DNA from: Rhizophagus clarus
Taxonomy: Eukaryota; Glomeromycota; Glomeromycetes; Glomerales; Glomeraceae
Direction of reading: 5' to 3'
Assembly (NCBI GenBank): GCA_015698045.1
Contig: BLAL01000281.1
Span: 186,001-250,000, forward strand
DNA length: 64,000 bases
The translations under genes were made by a program, and so were the position numbers. The notes under the pieces are model-generated. The model was not told the DNA's origin and made no database searches. It worked only from the letters and a program-made list of their open reading frames with translations. Shown in pieces: positions 46,163 to 58,318 of this stretch (position 1 is its first letter; every line of letters begins with the position of its first letter).

Positions 46163-46859
46163 AATGATCATAATTTATTAATTTTATTTTAATTTAGTAT
46201 TCCAAAGTTTTATGGATGGCACAAATTCGTGGTGAATTCCAAAGAGAAAAGTTTGTAAAAAGCATTACATTTGATAATCAACAGGTTAACAATAATAGAG
46301 TGGTATTGCCTATTAGGAATGAAGAAATTGATGATGCTATATTAGAACCACCAGAATTGAATGTAGATGATATTGACATAGATGATAATAGTAATAATGA
46401 AAATGACGAAGAAATAGATGAATTTATTAAACTATAGTTTGAGGGATTAAATGAAAAGATATAAGTAACAGCGAAGATAATATTTCAGATAATTAAATAG
46501 ATGAAAATTTAAATAAATTACTTAGCACGCAAATTCATTCTGCAGATAATAATGATGCAAAATAGGATTTAACAACTTTATTTAAATCTCAATTAGTAGC
46601 ATCTAGTTTTTTTTTCTAGTATGTCATTATAATTGAATGTATTATGGTTACTAAATAAAGAATTTTTGTGTAAAATCATGAATTTGTATTGATAAAATAT
46701 ATGTATTCCAGTATTTTGAACTAAATTCCAGTATTTCAAATTAAATTCCAATATTCCAGTGTTCCAATTGTATTCCAGTAAACAATCCATTGGAATACTG
46801 GAAACTGGAAACTGGAATACATGTTTCCAGATTCTGGATTCCAGAATTTGCCAACACTG

Positions 46860-47489
46860 CTTATTATGTATAACATTATATAAAATTATAAAAAAATATA
46901 CTTTTTAATATGCAGAAGTTTAAAATAAATATGCATATATACATTTTAAATTTCTAATACTATGATTAATAAATCATTTGATCATAGTAATTTGAAAATA
47001 ATAATAATATTATAAGTTAATTTTAATAAGTAGCAGTAATAAAAATACAAAATTTTGGATTAGTTTTTATAGAATTTTTATGGATTTTATAAAAATTTTA
47101 TGGAAATTTATAAAATTTTATATAATATAATAAAAAAAATTTTACAGTTTATGAGTAATTATTATATTTTAATAAAATACTTTAAAAATAAGTTATATAA
47201 TATAAATAAATAAGATTTTAAATTTCAGATTATGTTATTTATAAATAATAGTCATCATATATTTATTTTTAAATAGAAATTTATTTTAATTATAAAATAT
47301 TTATTATTTTCAATTTATTTATTTCTAATCATTGAAGCTATAAAGAAAAATTAAAATTTTACAATACAATTGTATAAATAAAATAAAAAAAGGAATTTTT
47401 TTTAATGAATTTAAATTATATTTAAAAATTTATTTGAATTTATATAATTTTATTATATAATGATATATTTTAATTTAAAGTTTTATATT
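46860..47489. other. AT-rich spacer
   Basis: Very A+T rich DNA between the hAT right end and the next retroposon. No gene or repeat recognised. Confidence 0.45.
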
Positions 47490-49539
47490 ATTATTCACTA
47501 TCTTTGATAAAATTTCAAGTCTGTGAACCAATTTTTTCACAGAAGAAAAATTTTATTTTTATCATGAAGAAAGGATTTTTGCTAACCAAACCAGCTTCAA
47601 AAATAGCATCAACATCTTTTACGACTCAAGTTACCTCTACTTCTGTTTTGAAGAGTATTCCTTCTGACTATTTTCACGATGTTATAGTAGATTTTCTCTC
47701 AGGACTCATCAAGAGAAACTTTTTGACTATTTTTAGTTCAATAATAACTACAGACCCTTCAGCTATAGATGAGTTTCTCAATACTTACAAGGACCAAGTT
47801 GTTCCTATGAAAAAGCTGTCACTAAGCCTTCTTCAAGACAGCTGTTTTCTTATTATAGCTCAATTTTTAGCTACTTTACTTAATCTCTTTCTCTTGGATG
47901 ACAAAAACCAGGAAATTTTTTTCATGGATTCCAAAATTTGCCAAGCATTAGAATACGTAAGCAAATAATCTCCTGATATGGAAAATCTAGGGGATCCTAT
48001 ACACCAATCAAACACGTCAATGAATTTTGATGTATTTGATACACATTCAATAGGATTATTAGACGATAGTCCAGGTGCCACATCCTTATGTAATGTCACA
48101 CCTTTACTTATCACGCCCTTGACCAAATCTCAGAAAAGGAGTGCTAAAAAGAAGGTCCGTAAGGAAAAACAAAAGTTGCAATTACAAATTCCTTTTGGAC
48201 TGGATGAACAGATAATGTCTATTTTTAGCACAGAATCTTCTGAGTATACACCCTCTAAACCTTCTGGTTCAAGGACGGTTACTTTTAATCAAAGTTTACT
48301 TTCTCCTCCTTCTACATCCTACTATAAGCAGCAGTTGAAGCAAAATTCTAAATCAAAATTAACATCTATAAACAATGGAAAGAAGTTAAAACAGAAAGTG
48401 ACAGACAACAGCTTAAAGAATGGAAATGTTATTATCACCGGATATTATCTGCAAGGAAAAAAACAAGCACAACTACTCGACCTTGTAGTGTATGATATTC
48501 TGGCCAAATAGAATAATTATACTCTGTTGGCCAATTTAGGACGATGGGATAAGGTTATAAGGATGCACAAGAAGTATTTATCTGCGAGGGTTAGACTAAT
48601 CTCTGACTACGAGTGCTTAAAATGTCATAATAGAGAGGACTGAACTGTCAATTTGGAAGGAATCCCTGTTCGATGATTTTCTGCTTCCTGGAACCTCTCT
48701 GAAAGGAAATAACAGGAGAAGTTCCAAGCTGTCATATACAATATTCTGGAAGATATAATAGACGCTTCCTTATTCCCAAATAAACACCCACACCAATTTT
48801 TGTTGGATAGTGGGATCAAATCTTTTAAATTAGTTAAAGAAGTTGACAGTTCTAGAAAGCTGATAGATTATTTTGACACTTGGAATCATGTTTCCACCTG
48901 CATTAATAATCCTCAGCATTGGAATAACATTAGAATCTCTTGGTACTGTTATTCCACACCCAACTTCAAGAATTTACATAAATCTACTCGAATTGGTAAT
49001 GCAGACAAATCCTCAAGAACATCTCATGGGTCTAATTTTTTTATTTCAGGTTCTAATACTAACAACCGCAAGAATGATCATAATAGAACTCCTAAATCTG
49101 GACATTCTACCAAGAAGATTGATTAATCAAGAAACGACCAATCTAAGAAGCTGGATGTAAAATATTTAATCACTGGGCTAAAGGCATTATTAGAACATTA
49201 TGTTTAGTTTAGTTGAGAGGGATAGATAGAAATTCTCACACTAACTTCTTGTCATGCTTAACATTCACTTTACGTGATGTTATTTTGTTTTATTAGATCG
49301 TAGAATTTTTCTTTTTGTTTTTTTTTCGTTTCTCTTTATACTTTAAACAATTCTATAACTAGACTTCCTATTACCTTAAAGAGAATAGGCTAGAGATATA
49401 GTAGTCATGAGATAGTTTGTGACCCTAGTGGAGGAACAGGCTGGCTTTATATTCCTGAATTTTTGTACACTTTTTTATCTTTTTTCAGCAAATAAAGCAT
49501 TTCTTTTGACTAAAAAAAAAAAAAAAAAAAAAAAAAAAA
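47490..49539 (+). mobile_element. ORF1-only LINE-type retroposon with poly(A) tail
   Basis: A single ORF1-like reading is followed by a 3' part of about 400 bases with an AATAAA signal (about 49,491) and a run of 28 A at 49,512-49,539. As in the 32-kb copy there is no reverse transcriptase. I could not find a clear target duplication; the left border is approximate. The 3' part has a different sequence from that of the 32-kb element, so these are two subfamilies. Confidence 0.65.
47564..49126 (+). pseudogene. LINE ORF1-like protein gene, second subfamily
   Basis: One frame from MKKGFLLTKPASKIAST to HSTKKID. It contains SDYFHDVIVDFLSGLIKRNF, a basic patch (TKSQKRSAKKKVRKEKQKLQ), NVIITGYYLQGKKQAQLLDL and VYDILAK. 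Then comes TVNLEGIPVRWF with the family motif ASWNLSERK, followed by an Asn/Ser/Lys-rich tail. Five in-frame stops break it and there is no frameshift along more than 500 codons. The GIPVRWF..SWNLSERK and GDISVR motifs suggest a shared fold with the 32-kb ORF1. From memory this is the usual ORF1 preceding RT in Rhizophagus LINEs. Confidence 0.7.
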
Positions 49540-51017
49540 GAATAATTAAAATTTAATTTAAAAAATAAAAAGCATTTGAAAATATTTTAATAAATACTTG
49601 AAATTTTCAACTTGATCAGAATTAAGAAAATTTTAGCCAGAATTATAAATTCAAAAATCATTAATTTAGCTAATTAAACATTTATTAGAAAAGGATGCTA
49701 TACCAAAAATTCTTATATTAACCATAATAAAGTAAAAGCAAAAACTGATATAGTAATTTTAATGAATAACTTTTTTTTAATTTAAATCTTATATATTATT
49801 TACATAAAATTAGATTGTAAAAAAAAAAAAAAATTAAAAGAAAATAGAGATTTATTTTAGAAAAAAAGAGGAAAGATATTACCATATATAGAAGGTACTA
49901 TAATTTGTAATATATGGTAACTAAAACTAATAATGATTTTAATATATAGTATTTTCTTTTTTTTAAAAAAAGAATATGAAAATTAGACTAAAAAAGTCTC
50001 TTTCTATTTTTAAATATATTTTTACTTAATTTTAATCTAACTTTAATTAATGCTGCTTATTTTCCTCCTTGTTACTTTTTTTAGATTAATACAAATATTA
50101 AACAGAGAAACTTTTTCCCTTTGGCTAAATTTTATTTAACCAAAATTTTCTAGCGTCAAGTACAGAAAATTCTTCCTTCAACAATTCAGCAATTTCCAAT
50201 CATCATTTCTAATTGTTGAACGGCTAATTTGTTTGAGCGGCTTATGCTTTTTAAATAAATATCAAATGTCATAATGCATTTGCATGTTGATTGGTTTATT
50301 TTAAACTCGGCATTAAATTCCGATATCCGAAGGCCGATACCCGATTTCGAGAAACATCTTTTATTATGAAATTCTATCTTTTCTTTAATATGAACGACTT
50401 AATCTACATTTGGTATAATGTGAAAAGTAATTGAAAAAGTTGCATTTTGACAAGGACATTTAATATTCTATTCTTGTTAATGATTTCCTTTTATTATTCT
50501 AAAATATCATTGATCAACCGCACGCGCCCGTTTATATTCGCTAATAAAATTCCATGTCATAATATGTACTACAAAAGGAACAGCTGACAGGTCATCAATA
50601 ACATTTATTTTATTTTTATAATTATTTTGGGCAAACAAATTGTGTAATGATAAACCGCAGTTATTTCGGTAATACCAATTTAAAATAATTGACAATTATT
50701 TATATTAAAATGACGGATTCAATTTTATTAGTATAATCCACTAGAATAATCGTATTGTTTTAGTAATAAATATATTTTTAATAATTATGACAATCGTAAT
50801 AATGATTAATGATGAGATAACAAAAGCCCGCGGTTTTTTTATGTAATATTGTAATATCGTTAAAATGAAATACACATGGCATAAAAAAATAGTATATATA
50901 CAGTATAAATTGTATTATCAAAAAAAAAAAAAAAAAATTTTTTTTTTTTAAAAAAAACCAAGAGAAAACTTTTTTTATTCAACTTATTAGTACTGCGCAT
51001 ATCTTACCAATAAAAAA
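49540..51017. other. intergenic and promoter of the 51-kb gene
   Basis: AT-rich. ATAGTATATATACAGTATAA at about 50,888 is a plausible TATA-type region, followed by a long A-run/T-run/A-run block (about 50,920-50,956) just before the gene. A 62-codon minus-strand frame at 50,507-50,695 has no recognisable feature. Confidence 0.45.
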
Positions 51018-51668
51018 ATGGCTTCACAAGAAAATGTTGCAAATTTTCCTCCATTACAAAAAGCGATAAAACTTTCTACAAATTTAGTTTGTGATCGTTC
51101 AGCAAGTGAAATACGAAATTGTTTAAATGAATTAATAAATTCAATAAATAAACAACTTTCAGTTATATCTTCATTACCGAAGAGAAGAGCATCATTTTCT
51201 GCAAAAACAACAACAAAAAATATTGTCCCGATAAATACTCAAAATTTAACTACCAATATACCAAGTCGTACAGCTAGCCGTACACCAAGTCGTACTCCAA
51301 CAACTCCAAAATATCCCATGTATCCTTTAACACCGACCACACCGACTACACCTCGAAGTATAACGTATAATAAATCTCCAAATAATAATAATTCTAATGT
51401 ATCATCAAATCAAGTTTCCAGGACTTATTATTGGCCAACACTTTACATACATATAAAGATGTGTTTAATGGATTTAGAATATTGGGAAAAAGGTGAAGGA
51501 CATCCTGTAGATAGAACTTCAGAATCATTTTATTTACAACCTAGAATATTATGGCATTATAAAGAAGTTAAATCTATGGATCAAAGAAAATTAATAGAAA
51601 TCATCTTGACCGATTTAGGTAAAATACAAGAAGCTGTTTTAAAAAGAATTAAAAGAGAGAATAAATAA
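51018..51668 (+). CDS. lineage-type 216-residue protein, single exon
   Basis: A clean single-exon gene. Residues 1-55 are helical (MASQENVANFPPLQKAIKLS, SEIRNCLNELINSINKQLSV). Residues 60-140 are low-complexity S/T/P/N-rich with TPTTPKYPMYPLTPTTPTTP-like repeats and many SP/TP sites suited to phosphorylation. Residues 140-216 form a conserved-looking part (YYWPTLYIHIKMCLMDLEYW, FYLQPRILWHYKEVKS, KLIEIILTDLGKIQEAVLKR). No signal peptide or membrane segment. An A-rich leader precedes ATG, and AATAAATAAA overlaps the stop codon and may act as a polyadenylation signal. I do not recognise the family and assign no function. Confidence 0.75.
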   Translation: MASQENVANFPPLQKAIKLSTNLVCDRSASEIRNCLNELINSINKQLSVISSLPKRRASFSAKTTTKNIVPINTQNLTTNIPSRTASRTPSRTPTTPKYPMYPLTPTTPTTPRSITYNKSPNNNNSNVSSNQVSRTYYWPTLYIHIKMCLMDLEYWEKGEGHPVDRTSESFYLQPRILWHYKEVKSMDQRKLIEIILTDLGKIQEAVLKRIKRENK

Positions 51669-52563
51669 ATTCAAATCAATCAAAAACATGTATAGCATCA
51701 TTATTAGATTAAGGCATTTTTTCATTTAATATTTATAATCACACACTCATATACTCAATATCGCATATTAAGATTCATATTGATTTTATTATTTACTACT
51801 AAAAAATTATAAACATTTTAAACATTTAAACATTTAAACATTTTAAACATTTTCATATAAAATATTTTTCTTATGCGTAGTTAAATTCTTGTTAAGATTT
51901 TTAGTAAAAAAAAAAAATTAATAAAAAAAAAAATTTTTAACATAAATTCATCTTAAAATTTTTAATTAATGATATATTCATTTCATGTAAATATGCATAT
52001 TCAATTCGTATTTGCCAGGATTAATGGGTGATATATTCCTAAAAAAAAATACAAACCGGGAAATATTCATCTGAAGAAGAATAATACGAGGTAATAGTAA
52101 AATGTCAAATTTGTTTGCAGAATCTTGAACGAATTATTGAATTATTGACAATGATGGCTATTGGTCCAATTGGACTTGAAAAAAAAAAAAAGACTCAATA
52201 TTATCAAATAAATCAGACTTATATGCATGACCGACATTAAATTATGACTAGTCTTTAATATTGAAAGAGCAACTTGGTAACAACTTCAAATAATTTTGTG
52301 AATAAATTGAGAATAAATAACGATTTGATTAACTTAATTTATTTTCTTTTCTTTTTTTTTCTCGATATAAATAAATAAATAATTATTTGTCATAATTTCA
52401 TAAATTATTAAAAATTCCTTAAAAAAAAAAAATTAAAAAAATAAAACATAAATCCATATTCTAAAGGTTGTGTATGTTACAATTAATGATGTACTGTACA
52501 ATAATTAATTAAATACATATGAAGTCGAGTTTCTAATAATCGTATTAAATAAATAATTTAAAA

Positions 52564-52600
<37 letters not shown>

Positions 52601-52601
52601 T
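51669..52601. other. AT-rich intergenic between convergent genes
   Basis: Shared 3' region of the 51-kb gene and the F-box gene. It contains direct AAACATTT repeats (about 51,812-51,855) and a T13/A24 tract (about 52,567-52,600) abutting the F-box stop codon. No gene seen. Confidence 0.45.
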
Positions 52602-54414
52602 TTAATTCGAATTTTTCCACCATGGCATTCTATGAGATTCCAGAATCTGCATGATCTCGTCTGGTAATTTATAAGGATAATTACCGGTTTTGAACCAATT
52701 ACTTGAATAGTCTTTAAAATAATTGCACATTATTTTATAGTCTAATTCAATATTGTCTTCTATAGTAATTGGAGAATGTTTTTGTAAATGTTTTTTAACT
52801 CCACGATAAGAATATAATAAATAATTTGAAGTATTTTCTATACATATTTTACAACGGAATACTTCTAAACCACTATTATTACTATTATTATTATTATTAT
52901 TATTATTACAATTAACGTATTTAATATTTTCTTTCTCGTCATCATTTCCTCCTAACCCAAATGCAATCGCAGATTTTAAATTAGTCACTTTTTGAAAAAT
53001 TATATTTTCAACTGATCGTAATGCAACTGTTGCATCATTAGCTTTTCTCTCGCATTCAATTGCTTCTTTAAATATTTTTTGTATAATATATTCATCCAAG
53101 AATTTCTCTGTCCATGCAATTCTTGGATCATTATCAATATAAGGTGGTGATATATACGTCTTACAATGAACTATCCAATTTTGTAAAGGACTAAAAAACC
53201 ATTGAGTCCGTAATAATTTTTGATAAATTTGATTATATCTTATAGGAATTGAATATTTCATCTCGATTTGTTTGTAATCTTGTATCATTTTTTCTCTCCA
53301 AGATTTATATGTAACTCTCGCAAATAAATGATTAGGAAGGGTAATCGTTTCATTAAATGTAGGACATAAACTAAGTATGTAAGGACTATAAATAGATTTA
53401 CGAGAATTTAATTCTGACGAAGAAGATGATGATTCATGTTGTGAAGTTTCAAGCATCATTAAATGACAAAAAGATTTCATTTGATTTAATTTTGCTTGAT
53501 TATGAATCTCTTTTGAATCTTGATCAATTTTTCCACGTTTTAAAGCATCCTCCATAAGTGATTTACACTTTAAAGTTTTCTCTTCAATCCATTTTTTATG
53601 TTCGGATTCTTTCACTTTAGAAAATTCGATTTCTGATAATTTATAATCCGATTTCCAAAAAACTTTATATTCTGGTCCAAACATACCATGCATTCGAAAA
53701 GTTTCAAATGGTAAACCTGCAGTAAAATCGGGAATCGATTGACCTCTACAAATATAATTTTATCATCAGTTACACATAAAGTTACGTAATTGTATATGAT
53801 ATGATGATGCACGTAGATTAATTTTTTACTTACTGTGGTATATATTCTACTCTTTCCATTAAACATTCCCAACAAGATCTAACACGAAAGATCCAATATA
53901 TTCTAACATTATTACTTTTTTCCGCACAAAATTGACAACCTTTTTCTAACATAACAATTTTACAATAATCCCTCTCATTTAAACCTTCAGGAGGGGGTAA
54001 TTGAGGAAAAAATATTGTATTTGTTCTAGAAATACGCCAAACATCCATGGTAGTAGAAGAAGTCGGGCATGTTAAATAATCCCGAAATTTACGACAAACG
54101 AGTGAAATTGAAACCAAATCCCATGGAGTTAGGAATTGACAAATATTAATAAATAATTCTGTAGGTATAATAATGAAAAGGCAACGCGAATTATATGGAT
54201 CATTTTGTAGGTTTAACCGTGAATTATGAAATGAAAAAGTTGGAATTGAGTTAAAGGTTAACTTTTGGAAAGAAAGATTCGGTAAGGATGAAGATGAAAA
54301 AGATGATGATGATGAGGAGGAGGAGGAGGAGGAAGAAGAATAGGATGGTAAGGAAAATGAGAAGTGGGAAGTTGTTATTATGAAATTGGATTCTGAGTTC
54401 GTGGGCTCATTCAT
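52602..54414 (-). CDS. F-box protein with cysteine-rich and C2H2-like zinc motifs
   Basis: Exons are complement 53834-54414 and 52602-53745. The intron is 88 bases (GTAAGT..TTTGTAG, phase 2) and the product 574 residues. A serine run (about residues 25-45) comes from a TCC/TCT/TCA tract. An F-box follows at about residues 80-120 (IIPTELFINICQFLTPWDLV, SLVCRKFRDYL). CQFCAEKSNNVRIYWIFRVR then gives a CxxC, with SCWECL as the second CxxC, a small zinc-binding motif seen after F-boxes in fungal proteins. The long helical part has SYKSWREKMIQDYKQIEMKY-like segments. Near the C-terminus, FRCKICIENTS...GVKKHLQKH is a C2H2-like finger. The expected role is as substrate receptor of an SCF ubiquitin ligase, binding Skp1 through the F-box; the substrate is unknown. 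Confidence 0.8.
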
Positions 54415-57400
54415 GTTTATAATTCTGGAAAGAAGATAAAAATAAAAAATTTTTAATCTTCTTAAATAAATTAAGCTATGGAAATGAAAAAAAAAGAAAA
54501 AAAAAATGAATGCGAATATAAAAATTTTACCTACAAATTATCAACGACGTTTATATACAATTGTATAAACCGCAGTAAGTAATTTGTTTTTTTTTTTTTA
54601 GACACAGTTTATTTTTTTTCGGAATTATACATGACAGCTGACAGAATGTTTATAACTAGATAAGATTATCTTATTGTTTTGAAGCAGAAGGATAATGTAG
54701 AATAATGAAGTTTGACAAACAATCGATGGACTAATGGAGATCGAACTTATAATCCAATAAATTTTTTTTTGGTTTCAATTTCGAAACAAAACAAACGAGC
54801 AAAACAATTAATGTAATGCTCAAATTGTTGAATCTCAATGAGTCGATTTATATTTATATTTATGTTACTTTCAAATCTTATTTTCTTAATAGTAGTAACG
54901 CTTCAATATGACGCTATTTATATATAAAAGAAAAGATTCTATGAACTTAAAGCACTTAAGAGGAAAATGGGAAATATTTTTTTTCCTTAAGAACTTGTTT
55001 TTAAAGTTTTGTGAGAATTGGCGTTTTTTAATATTTTAGCATATATAGTATTTATTTATTGTACAACATATGTAAGTACAAGTAATGTGATCCTCAACAA
55101 AAATATGTTCTTATGAAACAAAGGGATTAGATAAACAAAAAAAAAAAAAAAAAAAAGTTCTAAAAAAAAAAAATTTTTTTTTTTGTTATAACAAAAAAGA
55201 ATTTCTCTGATAAAATCGTGATTTATAAGATTTATTAAGGGTAAACAATTTTATTTATAGGTATCAACCCCGCATATATATTATTATCACAGAATCCAAA
55301 ATTCGAAGTGATCATTAATCCATTAAATACTCCAATTGATAAATTTGTAAAAGATTATCAAGTTTCCATTATTTTTTCCTTGGTGTTTAATAAGAATGTA
55401 ATACAGGTGTAACGTGAATACCATCCGTATATAAACAAGTTTGTTATTTGTGTTCATTACCAATTATTAAACATTCTATATTTTATTTGTCAATTATTAT
55501 TATTAAATTACAAAATGAAATAATAATAAAAAAAATCATTTATTTTCATATTAACGATTAATTATTGTACTAAAAATTTTTATCTTTTAAATTTTTTTTT
55601 CATTTTTTTCATTTTTTTTTTTTTTTTTTTTTTCCATTTTCATATAATAAATAGGAATTTTTATCGAAAAAAAAAACCCAACTTTTCGGAAAAACTTGAT
55701 AAATATTTATATTATTACGTATTACAAATCTATCACTTGTTAGTATTAGTTAAATTAAAAATTTGCAATTAAACTCTATTTTTGTGTCACTAAATATATG
55801 CGCTAAAATACGAAATATTTGGCTGATATAAAGATAATTCTATTTCACGTGATAATCCATCTTTCTAAATTTGATTGAGAACGGGTCATTCTTGATACCC
55901 CAAAGTTACATCAATCAAAGAAGAATGTAAGAATGATTTGGAAATGTTAATAAGAAGACAATCTTCTTCCACCAATTGTAACAATTCACGATGTGCACCA
56001 TTGATATGGCTGAACCTGAACAACTTCAAAGATGTTTCTTCCACAACATTGTTTGTACAAATAATGTATTAAAAACCTTTTGTGCATTTAAATAAAAAAA
56101 TAGAAAATAATAGAAATTTCTTTCTTGTTAACCATTATAATAAGTTTCACAACCTTCTTTGTTGCTTCTATTACTTACTAACACAGCATAAAATATTCCC
56201 CATTGAGCATGGCCCCCATGTCATAAGATCCGGTACCGTTAAATAGAAAATTAGTGCCTGACTCTGGTCAAACTTACATAACCCCACATACCATAAAAAG
56301 ACTCGAGTACTTTATGCAACCTCTAAAAGGTGATACATATTACAAACCTTATATTTTTACATAATATTGTTGGTTCGGAGGAAATAAAATTAAAAATTAA
56401 GTAAAAAAGGTAAAAATGATGAATAATTGAGATTTGAGATTATATAAAACGGTTGGTAAAATCGAAACATATAATAAAATTATTAATTAAATTAATTTAT
56501 GATTATTCTATTACTGTATTTACAAACAATATAAAAAAAAAATACATAAAATTTTTTATTTGTTTGTTTATAAATAAACCTATTTTTTAGGAATTTAAAC
56601 AATGCATTCTCTCTTTTTTTTTATTTGGCATTATTATTTAAAATAATTGCTGTCCATTGTTCGCTAATCAAAAAAATTTGGTGTTTCAAATTTCTCGTTT
56701 GATTTACAATGCGAATGCGATCATTGCGTCGTAAGTTACACTAAACTTAAATTTTGAAGTAAATGGTTAGAAGCACACGTATTTACTAACTAGATCGTAT
56801 AATTCTAACTTTATAACTCCTGTTTCAATAAAAATGACAATTTTCACATTTTTCTTTTTTTTTAATGTGCTGATTAGTAACAGTAATAGAAATTAATATA
56901 CCAAAAGCACTAACGATAATACGCCTGCCTAGTTGGATGTTAATCATGTTAGGTCGTCGTTCGGTTTAATTACCGGATTTATCTTATTTAAAAGAGAAAT
57001 TCATTTATTGATTATCTATTTAATTATTGTATTTATTTTATTTATTGTCTTGTTACTAACCAATTTCAAAACCTATTCTTTTATAAAAGATTTACGGGTT
57101 TCAAGTCAATCCTTTAGTAAGCGGAATTGTCAATCATCTCAAGTTTGCGCTTCAAGAGATGAAGAATGACTTATTTTGCTAACCGCTTTTTTTTGAAAGA
57201 TGGTTGATTATCATTACAAAAAAGATTTTCACATGAAAATTTCTCCCTCTCCTCGGGGCAAACATCAAAAAAATTGGCGTAATTTAATCAATCATACAAT
57301 CATATGACCAGCCTTAACCATAAACTTTAATGTTTTTTTTTTAATCCTGAATTTTCTTCTTTTGTGTATATTTATATCTTTGACACATGATATTGTTTGC

Positions 57401-58302
57401 AAAATGATCTTTTACAGCTTGATTTACTGTATATACGCTCTGTAAATTTCTAAAGCTAATATTTATTTATTTATGATATAAAGTTTAAAGATGATTCTCA
57501 TAATCTTTGCTAAAGCCTGGCTGTTTTTTTTATAATTGCTTTTCAAATTATCTAATTACAAATTAGTAAATATACAGTAATATAACAATTTTAATTGCAT
57601 AAAACTATTAAAATAAATGTTTCTTTAATGATAATATTAATACTATATTAATAGACAAATAATAAAGATCATTAGAATTGAGATTTTTAGAATATATCAA
57701 GATTATAAATATATTGAGTATAATTTATAAATACATATTAATTGACCAAAAAAAAAAAATAAATAAATAAATAAATACATATTAATTATATTTTTTTATA
57801 ATTTTAAATTTTCATTCTTAATATAAATTGGTTTAATTTTTATTTGTTTATATTATGATAACTTATTCCAGTAAACTATATTATTAGATCTTTTAATAAA
57901 TCAAGGTCATTTATAATATTTAATAATATTGTTATATATAAGAAATTAGCTTAATTTTAATTATTAATCAATAAAAAATATTATAACTATTTACTTATTT
58001 ATTAAATTAAATAAATTATTATTTTTTAAACATAAAATTATTAATTTAATTTATAAAAAATATGTTAGTAAAATAATTAATTAATAGTAAATTATCAAGT
58101 TTTAATATCAATTAAATTTATATGTTAGAAATTAATTTAGTAATAATTTTTTTTTTTAAAAATATATAATCTATATATATATATAATATAAAATTTTTTT
58201 TATATTAATAACATATTTAAAAAAATACTTTATTTTAAGAATTTTATAATATTTTTCTTTTCTTTTTTTTTTTTATTATTTAATTATTATTACTTTTAGT
58301 TG
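54415..58302. other. long AT-rich intergenic region
   Basis: Upstream of the F-box gene. I see no supported gene. Homopolymer A/T tracts lie at about 55,136-55,183 and 55,592-55,634. A 78-codon frame at 56,933-57,169 with a hydrophobic stretch (LIIYLIIVFILFIVLLLT) has no other support. Confidence 0.4.
55895..56065 (-). pseudogene. possible decayed coding fragment
   Basis: A stop-free minus-strand stretch of about 58 codons reads NNVVEETSLKLFRFSHINGA, HRELLQLVEEDCLLINISKS and SSLIDVTLGYQE. It has no start codon or splice sites that I can see. The composition is protein-like; the family is unknown. Confidence 0.25.
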
Positions 58303-58318
58303 TAAATTTTTTTTTTAT

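Larger units (their letters stand above)
37730..46618 (+). pseudogene. hAT transposase (BED finger, RNase-H-like core, dimerisation domain), broken
   Basis: It starts MSSCDGKPFYCFNEFVYVKK, where the BED zinc finger lies; the finger's cysteines continue after the TA-MITE (LAICQGCIMVKG). SISKHLSVCENFKTTYSD follows, then FASTSTSSTLKQLRNNSIKV. The catalytic region shows VSILLDGWKNIIKQNILSLV, KDISGDRENTDAAIKHIS, an intron at about 39,704-39,780, and FLPCFAYQANLCVADVF. Coding resumes at about 44,776 with GETCWNSYYFCYQSVFKNKR, another intron (about 44,914-44,979) and IIDNPDFWLNLKELEKIL. The C-terminal dimerisation domain is LDYWSFLSDSVPELL with FASCECLFSF and LHTKRRNKL. A last exon (46,198 on) encodes KVLWMAQIRGEFQREKF and an acidic tail. 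Several in-frame stops; inactive. Confidence 0.75.
37477..46859 (+). mobile_element. hAT transposon (element G) with nested insertions
   Basis: The left end CAGTGATGGAAAATTTC and the inverted right end CAGTGTTGGCAAATTCT follow the well-known hAT terminus CAGTG.TGG. Flanks CTTATTAA (two bases before the left end) and CTTATTAT (right) look like a worn 8-bp duplication. Both subterminal regions carry many ATTCCAGT/ACTGGAAT words. The element encodes a BED-finger hAT transposase, split by a TA-MITE (37,812), a CATATG-flanked MITE (39,116), a large composite (about 40,093-44,775) and an 8-bp-duplication MITE (45,665). Without these it would be about 3.2 kb. Confidence 0.8.

Noticed and set aside
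50507-50695. 62-codon minus-strand frame
   Set aside because: No homology recognised, no splice pattern, AT-rich composition like its surroundings.
56933-57169. 78-codon frame with a hydrophobic stretch
   Set aside because: Hydrophobicity is expected from T-rich DNA; no supporting exon or motif.
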